Below, in pieces: positions 1 through 7,634 of a stretch of 40,136 bases of DNA. The stretch's first letter is position 1, and every line of letters starts with the position of its first letter. The notes under the pieces are model-generated. The model searched no databases and had not been told where the DNA came from. It was given only the letters and a program-made list of their open reading frames with translations. This DNA is from Acidobacteria bacterium RIFCSPLOWO2_12_FULL_65_11 (GTDB lineage Bacteria; Acidobacteriota; Vicinamibacteria; Vicinamibacterales; CAVVIG01): contig MELA01000131.1 in the NCBI GenBank assembly GCA_001767495.1, positions 1 through 40,136 on the forward strand. The letters are read 5' to 3'. The position numbers were made by a program, and so were the translations under genes.

Positions 1-23
1 GCTCCCCTGAATGCATCATGACG

Positions 24-98
24 GCATAACACGCGGCTGCACCGGACGGCCGCGCGTGAAGATCCGTGAGCGGCCGCCGGTGAGCCGCAACGTTGGCT
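24..98 (+). other. candidate integron attC recombination site 1
   Basis: R'' GCATAAC (24-30), 9-nt spacer, L'' CACCGG-A-CGGCCGC (40-53) with one unpaired A, terminal spacer, L' GCGGCCGCCGGTG (70-82), 9-nt spacer, R' GTTGGCT (92-98). Arms are complementary apart from the extrahelical A. Confidence 0.6.
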
Positions 99-183
99 AG
101 GCTGCTGAACAAATCGGCAAACCAGACCTTCGGTAATCAAGTCCAATTCACTTCAGGGAGAGGGTGCTACCCCTCGACGTGAC

Positions 184-609
184 TTGGTGACCAGATTGTC
201 AAACAGGACAACCAGCTATCTTCTATTAGGCGCTCTGGGATCCCTCGGAGTGCTCTCCTGTGTCGGTCCTACAGCCCCCTCCGACGGGCGCGTGTGCACG
301 GCGCAGGTTGTTCCGGGCATCGTCGTTGAAATTCGCGCGAAGGCCAGTGCGCAACCGCTCGCGTATTGGGCCCAAGGTGTTGTTCGGGAGGGCGCCTATT
401 CCGATTCATTGGAGCCGTACGGATTCCTCAATCTTGATCCTCAATCAATGGTCTCGCGCCAGGCCGCTTACGAGCGGGCAGGCATCTATTCGGTAGAAGT
501 CACGGCGTCTGGTTTTCAAACCGTTAAATTTGAGGGTGTCACCGTCCTCAGTGGCCCGTGCCATGTCCAGACTGCGAATCTCACGGCCCTACTAGAACCG
601 GCACCGTAG
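184..609 (+). CDS. small secreted lipoprotein-like protein, carboxypeptidase-regulatory-like fold; probable integron cassette gene
   Basis: N-terminal hydrophobic segment with lipobox-like LGVLSC; PGIVVEIRAK...AGIYSVEVTASGFQTVKFEGVTV resembles CarboxypepD_reg repeats; TTG/GTG start; lies between two attC-like sites. Confidence 0.55.
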   Translation: MVTRLSNRTTSYLLLGALGSLGVLSCVGPTAPSDGRVCTAQVVPGIVVEIRAKASAQPLAYWAQGVVREGAYSDSLEPYGFLNLDPQSMVSRQAAYERAGIYSVEVTASGFQTVKFEGVTVLSGPCHVQTANLTALLEPAP

Positions 610-617
610 CTTGTCGA

Positions 618-698
618 CAGCAGCCATGCGATGGAGCCGACGCACCTGGTGCCTGTGATATTGTCGCCGCGGTGCGCGGCTCATCGCTGACGTTATAA
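618..698 (+). other. candidate integron attC recombination site 2
   Basis: L'' GAGCCG-A-CGCACC (634-646) pairs with L' GGTGCGCGGCTC (671-682), leaving one extrahelical A; 9-nt spacer then R' GTTATAA (692-698). R'' (618-624, CAGCAGC) is degenerate. Starts 9 nt after the upstream stop codon. Confidence 0.55.
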
Positions 699-884
699 GG
701 AACAAGAGCAACTGGCTGCTGCGGCCATCGGGGTCATCCGGGTCATGTCGGCGTTCAGTTCGCCGTAACCAGGCCTCTCGATCGGCGGCGCGCGCCGGTG
801 TCTTCTTGAACAGTGTCGGTTCTCGTATCGATCCAGCGGAGGGGCCAAGCCGTCGCCCGTGGTCGCGTCGAGGGCCTGGGCGAC

Positions 885-1010
885 GGTCAACGTTCTGAGG
901 TCGTCACGGTTCCGTCGGTGTGGCGCCGCTTTGGGGGTTGCTCGAAGCGCCGGTGCGATCGCGCGGGTTTCGATTTGGCGAGGGCTCATTTGCGTGACCG
1001 AACGTTAGAC
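885..1010 (+). other. possible integron attC site 3 (VCR-length, degenerate)
   Basis: R' GTTAGAC (1004-1010) fits GTTRRRY. Arms GTCAACGTTCtgaGGTCgtCACG (886-908) and CGTGACCGAACGTTaGAC (993-1010) are complementary with small bulges. Confidence 0.35.
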
Positions 1011-1017
1011 GGCTGAA

Positions 1018-1407
1018 CTACCGAATGGCGGGCTTCACGTGATTCTCAAGCCAGACAGTCAGTTGCTCTCGGGTAACTTTCCCTGCAGCGAGATCAAGCA
1101 TCAGACGCTCCTGTTCGTCGACCGCGGCATTGATTTCAAAGCCGTTCAACAGGAGGAAGACTTCCATCGCGGCGTGGGCTACCCGCTTGTTGCCATCGAC
1201 GAACGGATGGTTCATGGCGAGAGAGAAGCCCAGGGCTGCAGCCTTGCGGACCAACGTGGGGTGCAGGTCCGTGCCGCCAAACGTGGCGCGCGGCTGGGCC
1301 AGAGCGGACTCGAGCATCCCGAGATCTCGAATTCCAGTGGCCCCGCCGGATTGGTCGAGCACGGCCTGGTGCAGGTCTACGACCTCTCCGAGCGACAGGT
1401 AGCGCAT
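1018..1407 (-). CDS. doc: Doc-family (Fic fold) toxin
   Basis: Fic/Doc motif HPFVDGNKRVAH; about 129 aa; start overlaps antitoxin stop (TGATG). Confidence 0.88.
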   Translation of the reverse strand: MRYLSLGEVVDLHQAVLDQSGGATGIRDLGMLESALAQPRATFGGTDLHPTLVRKAAALGFSLAMNHPFVDGNKRVAHAAMEVFLLLNGFEINAAVDEQERLMLDLAAGKVTREQLTVWLENHVKPAIR

Positions 1408-1601
1408 CAGGCGAGACGCCTGTATAACTCCTGATTCTTCTGGAGAATCCTGGCGGCGGCGACCCGAAACTCGGCGTCGGGGGCGCTCAGCAAATCGGCC
1501 AGCGCCGCGCGCGCGAGATCCTCAGGTGCCAATCCAAGGCGCTTGGCTTCCTCGCGAAGTTTGTCGGCCTGGGCCGGGGGCAGTTCGAACGCCACTTTCA
1601 T
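1407..1601 (-). CDS. antitoxin partner of Doc, short RHH-like protein
   Basis: 64 aa [34 protein letters not shown]...[13 protein letters not shown], directly upstream of and translationally coupled to doc. Confidence 0.75.
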   Translation of the reverse strand: MKVAFELPPAQADKLREEAKRLGLAPEDLARAALADLLSAPDAEFRVAAARILQKNQELYRRLA

Positions 1602-1966
1602 GTCGGTACTGTAGCGCGAGCCACGCCGTCCAACAAGCGCGCGAGGTCGACCGCGGCGCGGCGATCCGTCTTGACCTTGTCGCCGGGTTTCTTCGGGATG
1701 AGCGACGGGGCGACGACCTGACAGGTGAACCCCTGGCCCGTCAGGTACCGATGCAGCCCGTAGCCGCACGGCCCGGCCTCGTACGCGAACCCGAGCTCGG
1801 GCGTTTTCCCCTGCGGGCGCCGGATCAATTTGTCGAGGTCCGCCTGCCGCGGCCCGATCGCCCCGACAAACACGGGCGGATCGGCCGACTGGCCCTGGGC
1901 GTGGGCGACGGCGATCGAATCCTTGTGGACGTCGAGACCAACACAAAGAGGAGTAGGCTCTGACAT
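1598..1966 (-). pseudogene. IS110-family transposase N-terminal fragment
   Basis: [14 protein letters not shown]...[18 protein letters not shown]...[29 protein letters not shown] is typical of the IS110 DEDD N-terminal domain; the rest of the transposase is absent. Confidence 0.85.
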
Positions 1967-2061
1967 GGCTGACCTCCGGGAACACAACGCCGCGCTCCCT
2001 GCGGCGCTGCGGCTCTGGCCGGAACAGGCTAACCCGCGACGATACCGGAGGTCAGCCGTGT
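1963..2061. repeat. 17-bp inverted repeat at the IS110 remnant edge
   Basis: acatggctgacctccgg (1963-1979) versus ccggaggtcagccgtgt (2045-2061), 16/17 complementary; the left copy contains the IS110 ORF start. Confidence 0.7.
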
Positions 2062-2373
2062 TCTTCCGCCGAAGTCATCTGAGCCGAATCCGCCAGAGAC
2101 GCGCTCGATACGGTTATCGGGTACATCGCGCACGATTCCCAGCAGGGCGCCCTGCAAGTTCTCGATGAGGCGTTGCGTGTCGGTGCCAGCTTGGCGACGT
2201 TGGCTGACCGTGGGCGAGTCGTTCCGGAATTGAACGATCCAGCCATTCGCGAAGTGTTCGTGTACAAATATCGGCTTCAGTACGAAGTCGGAAAAACGCG
2301 CGTGCTCATCGTGGCATCTCTTCACGGAGCGCGGGACTTTGCCACCTGGCAGCAGAGCCAAGACGGGGAGTAG
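2062..2373 (+). pseudogene. RelE/ParE-type toxin with in-frame TGA at 2080
   Basis: Frame reads SSAEVI*AESARDALDTVIGYIAHDSQQGALQVLDEALRVGASLATLADRGRVVPELNDPAIREVFVYKYRLQYEVGKTRVLIVASLHGARDF; the stop falls where ParE proteins have Trp. Confidence 0.75.
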
Positions 2374-2496
2374 TTAGCGATGCATCACAGGTGAAGGCGC
2401 AAATCGTTGGGTGTGTGCCGTCGCGAGGCGCGCGACGGCTCAAGGCTTCTTAATTACGGCGTACCCGACCGACGCCATCAAGGAAGGCACACAAAT

Positions 2497-2892
2497 ATGG
2501 CCGAAGCAAAGGTGTTCTACGACCGTGAGGGCCAAACGTTGACCGTCTGGTTTATCGATCACGTCGAAGTGACCGACGAGAACATTACGGCCCACCTCGT
2601 CGATGGTCGTGTCATTAGCGTTCCGCTCGCCTGGTCGTGGCGCCTCTCGGACGCGACACCGGCCCAACGGGCGAACTGGACGTTGATTGGCGATGGCCAC
2701 GGCGTTCACTGGCCTGACGTCGACGAAGATCTGAGTGCGGACGGCATGCTCAACGGCGTGCCAGCTCGTCGTCCTGGAATTGCCAAGAATGGTCGCACCC
2801 CCGGCCTGCTCAGCGCCGGGGCCCATAGGCCCCAGCCTACTGTTTTTTCGCCAGCCAGCGAAAGAACACGATCACCAGCGCGGCCGGAATGA
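2497..2892 (+). CDS. DUF2442-domain protein with C-terminal read-through extension
   Basis: YDREGQTLTVWFIDHVEVTDENITAHLVDGRVISVPLAWSWRLSDATPAQRANWTLIGDGHGVHWPDVDEDLSADGML matches the DUF2442 pattern. Confidence 0.75.
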   Translation: MAEAKVFYDREGQTLTVWFIDHVEVTDENITAHLVDGRVISVPLAWSWRLSDATPAQRANWTLIGDGHGVHWPDVDEDLSADGMLNGVPARRPGIAKNGRTPGLLSAGAHRPQPTVFSPASERTRSPARPE

Positions 2893-3349
2893 GTGATCCC
2901 CACCACCCACCGAGACCGATCGCGGCTAGCGCGTCCGGTCCCAGTCTCACCACGACGAGCATGATCGCGCCCGCCCATGCCAACGCGCTCACCAGATTGA
3001 GCAGCGTGAAGCGGATGGGCCGGACACCGGCGTAGGCGCACGCCACGGGAATGGCGATGCGCAGTCCGGGAAGGAACCGGCACGCGAGCAGCATCAGATC
3101 CTGGTTGGCCTTGACGCGATCGACCACCGCGTCGCGATGTCTGGCGAGCCAGCCATAACGGTCCAGCCAGTGAATGCGCCCGCGCAGCAGGTAAAACCAC
3201 AGCTGATCGCCGATCGATCCCCCGAGCGCCCCACTGATGAGCACGCCGGCCCAGTCGAGCTTTCCGGCTTTCGCTGCCACGCACATCGCGACGTAATAGA
3301 TCTCGCCCTCGAGAATCGCGAAGAAGACTATCGACAGATAGACGAGCAC
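2837..3349 (-). CDS. DedA family (SNARE-associated/VTT) membrane protein
   Basis: Multi-TM; GALGGSIGDQLWFYLLRG and CRFLPGLRIAIPVACAYAGV motifs. Confidence 0.85.
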   Translation of the reverse strand: MLVYLSIVFFAILEGEIYYVAMCVAAKAGKLDWAGVLISGALGGSIGDQLWFYLLRGRIHWLDRYGWLARHRDAVVDRVKANQDLMLLACRFLPGLRIAIPVACAYAGVRPIRFTLLNLVSALAWAGAIMLVVVRLGPDALAAIGLGGWWGSLIPAALVIVFFRWLAKKQ

Positions 3350-3350
3350 G

Positions 3351-4604
3351 TTACGCGTGCGCCAGCACGTCGCGCACGACGCGGGCGACCCGCTCGGCCT
3401 CCTCGTCGGTCAGGCTTGAATAGACCGGGATCTGCATGGCGCCCGCCGCCCGCCGTGCGCCTAGCGCTCCAGGTGGGACGACCTTCGAGCCGGCAAACAG
3501 ATCCATGTCGCTGCACACGTCGACGTGGAGTGTTTCGACGTCGATGCCGCGCTTCACGCATTGCACCACCAGCTCGTCGCGCTTCGGGCCGAAGACGCAG
3601 TACTGGTAGTAGACGTGGGTCCGCCGTTCGGGCACCTGCGGTACCTGAATGCCGGGCAGGCGGCCGAGCGTCCGGTCCATCAATTGCACATGGCGGCGCG
3701 TCGCGGCGGTCCACTCGTCGAGCTTGTCGAGCGCCGCCAGGCCAATCGCCGCCTGCACGTTGGGGAACCGCTCCCTATAGGCCTCGGGCAGCGGATCGAG
3801 CGATCGAATGTGCTCCCACAGGTACACGTCAGGATTGGCGCCGATGAGCGACGAGATCCACAGAATGGGAAACGCGCTGATCGTGAACACCCACGGCTTG
3901 ATGAAGATGCGCTGGAGCCGGCCGACCAGCAGCCGGTTGTTGACCCGCTTCTCACCGGGCCACGGCTCGGACTCCGCGAGCGATCGCACGTAGGCAGCGA
4001 CCTCCGGATCCCGGACAAGCGCCAGGCCGCCGCCGTAGCAGTTCAGCGGCTTGAGTGTCTGAAAACTGAAAATGCCTGCGTCGCCGAACGTGCCGACGGG
4101 CTTACGGTCGAAGGTGGCGCCGACGGCGTGCGCGCAGTCTTCGATGACGCGCAGGTCGTGCAGACGTGCGATCGACATGATCGCGTCCATGTCGCACGGC
4201 AGCCCGTAGAGGTGCGTCGGCACCACGGCACGCGTGGCCGGCGTGATCGCGCGCTCGAGCGCGGTCGGGCTCAAGTTGAACGTCGCCGAATCGACGTCCG
4301 CAAACACCACCTTGAGGCCGGCGACGCGCGCCAGCTCCGGCATGACCCAGAAGGTCAGGGCCGGAAAGACGATCTCCGATCCCAGCGGCAGATCGAGCGC
4401 CTTGAGGACGTAGTAGAACGCCATGCGCGCGTACGACGCCGCGACGGCCTGCGGCGGAGCCACGCCTGCGCGCTCGGCGAACGCGGCCTCGAACTGTCCG
4501 ATTTGAGGACCTGTAATGAACTCGCCGCGTGCGTGGCAGCCGGCGATAATCTGCTGTGTATTCGGCAGGACTCGCGCTCCGTAGCGCGAGATGGCCGTCA
4601 GCAT
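3351..4604 (-). CDS. DegT/DnrJ/EryC1/StrS family PLP-dependent aminotransferase
   Basis: VFPALTFWVMPELARVAG, VIEDCAHAVGA, GIFSFQTLKPLNCYGGG (PLP lysine region). Confidence 0.88.
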   Translation of the reverse strand: MLTAISRYGARVLPNTQQIIAGCHARGEFITGPQIGQFEAAFAERAGVAPPQAVAASYARMAFYYVLKALDLPLGSEIVFPALTFWVMPELARVAGLKVVFADVDSATFNLSPTALERAITPATRAVVPTHLYGLPCDMDAIMSIARLHDLRVIEDCAHAVGATFDRKPVGTFGDAGIFSFQTLKPLNCYGGGLALVRDPEVAAYVRSLAESEPWPGEKRVNNRLLVGRLQRIFIKPWVFTISAFPILWISSLIGANPDVYLWEHIRSLDPLPEAYRERFPNVQAAIGLAALDKLDEWTAATRRHVQLMDRTLGRLPGIQVPQVPERRTHVYYQYCVFGPKRDELVVQCVKRGIDVETLHVDVCSDMDLFAGSKVVPPGALGARRAAGAMQIPVYSSLTDEEAERVARVVRDVLAHA

Positions 4605-5995
4605 GTGACGGGGCGGGAAACGCGGCCGATCTCCTGTCGCGTGTGCCGGTCGTTCACCCGCCGGTCCATCCGGCTCACCCACTCGCGAACGGCCGTGTCG
4701 TGAATCTGGAGCAGATTCGCCAGATACGACGGCCGCACGTAGAACCGCGTATAGGCCGCGCCCAGCAGGAACTTCAGCTCGTGCCGCGTCAGATTCGGAT
4801 GCCGGAAGGTCAGCGTGTGGCCGTCGAACTTCTCCCAGTCGGTCTCGGTCAGCAGCGGCTCGAGCTGCTTGAACATCGGCGTCCCGGGATACGGCGTCAG
4901 AATCTTGAACTGCGCGAAGGTCGACCCCAGCTCGGTCGAGTAGTCGATCGTCGCCGCGATGGACTCCCAGGTGTCCTGCAGGAACCCGAGCACGTAGAAC
5001 CCCGCCGTCACAATCCCCTTCCGCTGGCAGTGGTCGAGGATCGCCCGCTGGTGCGCCTGTGGAATCGGCCGCCGCCCTGATTTTTTCAGCGTTGCCGGGT
5101 CGAGCGATTCCACGCCGAAGCTCATCGCCCGGAACCCGGCCGCATGCAGCCGATCGAGCAGCTCCACGTCGAGCCGGTCCAGCCGCGTCTCGGCCTCGAA
5201 GGTCAGCGTGAGACCGCGCGCCGCAATCTCGTCGCACAGCTCCAGACACCGATCGCGCTGCTCGCTGAACAACGGGTCCCGGAAGATCACGTACGGCCGC
5301 GGATGCTGGTCGCACAGCCGCTCCAGTTCGTCGACGATGTTCGCGATGGAGCGTGCGCGGTAGCCCGCCAGGATTCGATGCGGGCAATACGTGCAGAACT
5401 CCGGACAGCCCCGGCTCGCCAGCAGCGGATAGCCCCCGCCCACGGGCCGCGCCGACCACTGGATGCCCAGCATGCCGCGACGATCCTCGGTGACCAGATC
5501 CCAGCGCGGAAACGGCAGCGCGTCGAGGTCGTCGATCTGCTCGCTCACGACGGAGCCGGCGGGAATGTTCCCGTGGGCGATTCGCATCACGCCCGCTTCC
5601 GGCTCTCCGGTGAGGATGAAATCACAATGGTCGCGGAACAACTCCGGCATTTTCGAGGCGGTGATGCCGATAAAGCCGACCTTTACGCCTCGCGACCGCA
5701 TCCGGTCGGCCCACGCCGTTTCGTGCCGGTAGTCGACGAGCGACGACAGCACGAGCGCCACGTCGCCGTCCACGACGTCGCCCCGGGTCCACTTCACGTC
5801 GTGCCCGCCGCGCGCCAGGATGGATGCGAGGTAGGCCATGTGCACGCTCGGTACGTCGTGGAAGTAGCGCTTCTGCCACGCATAGATACGCGTCACCCGC
5901 GAGAACGGATCGAGCCGCGACCCGTACCCGCCGACGACCGTATCCTTATTGACGAATCCACGGTCGGACTTCAGGTCGGCGAGAACAACGCGCAT
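4598..5995 (-). CDS. B12-binding domain radical SAM protein
   Basis: Radical SAM motif CPEFCTYCPH; N-terminal B12-binding-like domain; FKILTPYPGTPMF; 7-bp overlap with the downstream aminotransferase. Confidence 0.88.
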   Translation of the reverse strand: MRVVLADLKSDRGFVNKDTVVGGYGSRLDPFSRVTRIYAWQKRYFHDVPSVHMAYLASILARGGHDVKWTRGDVVDGDVALVLSSLVDYRHETAWADRMRSRGVKVGFIGITASKMPELFRDHCDFILTGEPEAGVMRIAHGNIPAGSVVSEQIDDLDALPFPRWDLVTEDRRGMLGIQWSARPVGGGYPLLASRGCPEFCTYCPHRILAGYRARSIANIVDELERLCDQHPRPYVIFRDPLFSEQRDRCLELCDEIAARGLTLTFEAETRLDRLDVELLDRLHAAGFRAMSFGVESLDPATLKKSGRRPIPQAHQRAILDHCQRKGIVTAGFYVLGFLQDTWESIAATIDYSTELGSTFAQFKILTPYPGTPMFKQLEPLLTETDWEKFDGHTLTFRHPNLTRHELKFLLGAAYTRFYVRPSYLANLLQIHDTAVREWVSRMDRRVNDRHTRQEIGRVSRPVTC

Positions 5996-6114
5996 GGCAA
6001 TATTGGGGAAAACGGGTTACACAATGCCATACCCTCGGCGGGGACGCAAGGCACGATGATCGCTTTTTCTTCGTCGCAACCCGTCTGGGTGTGGGGCAGC
6101 GACAGAACCAGTTG

Positions 6115-7599
6115 TTACGACTTGACGGTCAGTGAATCGGCGCGTGCGGGCGTTCCAGGCGGCGTGGCCGGCGGCTCGGCGTCCGGCCCGCTGCCGTTAT
6201 CGCTCCGCCTCCGCTTGGGCCGGATGTCGTAGCGCTTGATCATCTCGTTGAGCGTGGTGGGCTTGATGTGCAGGAGCTCGGCGGCCCGCTTCTGGACGCC
6301 TCCCGCGGCCTCGAGCGTCGACTCGATCAGCCGCTTCTCGAAGTCCGTGGTCACGTCCTTAAACGAGATCCCCTCGGGCGGCACGACGAACTGCGGCGTT
6401 TGGAACTCCGGCGCCTTGCGCACGTGATCCGGGATGAGATCGACGCCGATGCGGGGGCCGGCCGTCAGGACCACGGCCCGCTCGATCACGTTCTCGAGCT
6501 CGCGCACGTTGCCGGGCCAGTCGTAGTCGGTCAGCAGGCTGAGGGCGTCGGGAGCGATCTCGAGGCCCGTCTTGTGGTTCTCGTCGCCGTACTTCTGCAG
6601 GCAGTGCTGGGCGAGCAGCGGAATGTCGTCCTTGCGGTCGCGCAGGGGCGGGAGCTCGATGGCGATGACGTTGAGGCGGTAGAACAGATCCTCCCGGAAC
6701 TTCCCTTCCTCGATCATCCGCCGCAGGTCGAGGGTGGTCGCGGCAAGAATCCGCGCGTCAATCTGCAGTGTTTCCACGCCGCCCAGGCGCATGAACTCCC
6801 GCTCCTGGATGACGCGCAGCAGCTTGGCCTGCGTCTCGATCGGCACGTTACCGATCTCGTCCAGGAACAGGCTGCCCTTGTCCGCCAGATCCAAGAGCCC
6901 CTTCTTCGGGTACACCGCGCCCGCAAACGCACCCTTGACGTGGCCGAAGAGCGTCGACTCGATTAGATCGGGCGGCGAGTTGGCCGAGTTGACCGTGACG
7001 AACGGCCGTTCGGCCCTCGAGGAGTTGGCGTGGATCGCCCGCGCCACCATCTCCTTGCCCGTGCCGCTCTCGCCTGAAATCAGGATGGTCGATCGGCTCG
7101 GCGCCGCCTGGATGATCAGGTCGAACACCTGACGCATCTTCGGGCTCCTGCCGATGATGTTGCCAAACTTGTGATACCGCTCCTGGAGGTTCTGCCGCAG
7201 GTTGCGGTTTTCGTGCACCAGCCGCCGCCGCTCCAAGGCGTTACGGACGACGACGAGCACCTGGTCGTTCTTGAAGGGCTTGGTGAGGTAATCGAACGCG
7301 CCGGCCTTCATGGCCGAAATCGCGCTCTCGACCGACGCGTACGCCGTGATGATGACAACGGCCAGGTCTTCGTCGATGCGTCTGAGCTCGTCGAGCGTCG
7401 CGATGCCGTCGAGACCGGGCATCATGATGTCGACAATGGCGGCGTCAAACGGCAGGGCGCGCGCCATCTCGAGGCCCTCGCCGCCCGACGCGGCGACCCG
7501 CACGTCGTAGCCTTCCCGAGCGAGCAGCGTCTCGAGAATCTCGCGCATCACCTCTTCATCGTCGATGACGAGGAGCGTGCCAGTACGGGATGTGGACAT
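6115..7599 (-). CDS. sigma-54-dependent NtrC-type response regulator
   Basis: Receiver domain; AAA+ motifs GESGTGKE, GAFAGA (variant of GAFTGA), DEIGNVP; C-terminal Fis-type HTH. Confidence 0.95.
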   Translation of the reverse strand: MSTSRTGTLLVIDDEEVMREILETLLAREGYDVRVAASGGEGLEMARALPFDAAIVDIMMPGLDGIATLDELRRIDEDLAVVIITAYASVESAISAMKAGAFDYLTKPFKNDQVLVVVRNALERRRLVHENRNLRQNLQERYHKFGNIIGRSPKMRQVFDLIIQAAPSRSTILISGESGTGKEMVARAIHANSSRAERPFVTVNSANSPPDLIESTLFGHVKGAFAGAVYPKKGLLDLADKGSLFLDEIGNVPIETQAKLLRVIQEREFMRLGGVETLQIDARILAATTLDLRRMIEEGKFREDLFYRLNVIAIELPPLRDRKDDIPLLAQHCLQKYGDENHKTGLEIAPDALSLLTDYDWPGNVRELENVIERAVVLTAGPRIGVDLIPDHVRKAPEFQTPQFVVPPEGISFKDVTTDFEKRLIESTLEAAGGVQKRAAELLHIKPTTLNEMIKRYDIRPKRRRSDNGSGPDAEPPATPPGTPARADSLTVKS

Positions 7600-7611
7600 G
7601 GCGTCTCAATC

Positions 7612-7634
7612 GTCCGGCTCAAGCCGGACACTAC
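7612..7634 (-). repeat. TAGTGTCCGG-type palindromic repeat between HK and RR
   Basis: gtccggctcaagccggacactac; its TAG is the stop codon of the histidine kinase. Confidence 0.8.

Noticed and set aside
693-989. ORFs 693-989 (-) and 813-1016 (+) in the second putative cassette
   Set aside because: Arg-rich, low-complexity translations with no recognizable domain; typical of spurious ORFs in GC-rich DNA.
2406-2439. GTTGGGT core (2406-2412) and GCCGTCGC/GCGACGGC hairpin as a fourth attC
   Set aside because: No matching R''/L'' arms at the correct spacing; the hairpin lies on the wrong side of the GTT.
3525-4703. 392-aa plus-strand ORF antisense to the DegT gene (and similar long antisense ORFs, e.g. 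5144-6232, 11213-12580, 30436-32385)
   Set aside because: High-GC mirror ORFs opposite well-supported genes; His/Arg-rich composition and no domain signature.
3351-5459. 702-aa ORF as one fusion protein
   Set aside because: The upstream portion is an out-of-frame reading of the radical SAM gene; the DegT gene starts at 4604.
5996-6114. sigma-54 (-24/-12) promoter upstream of the radical SAM gene
   Set aside because: Best candidate on the minus strand (TGG-N-TGC spacing) matches the consensus poorly; not reported as a feature.
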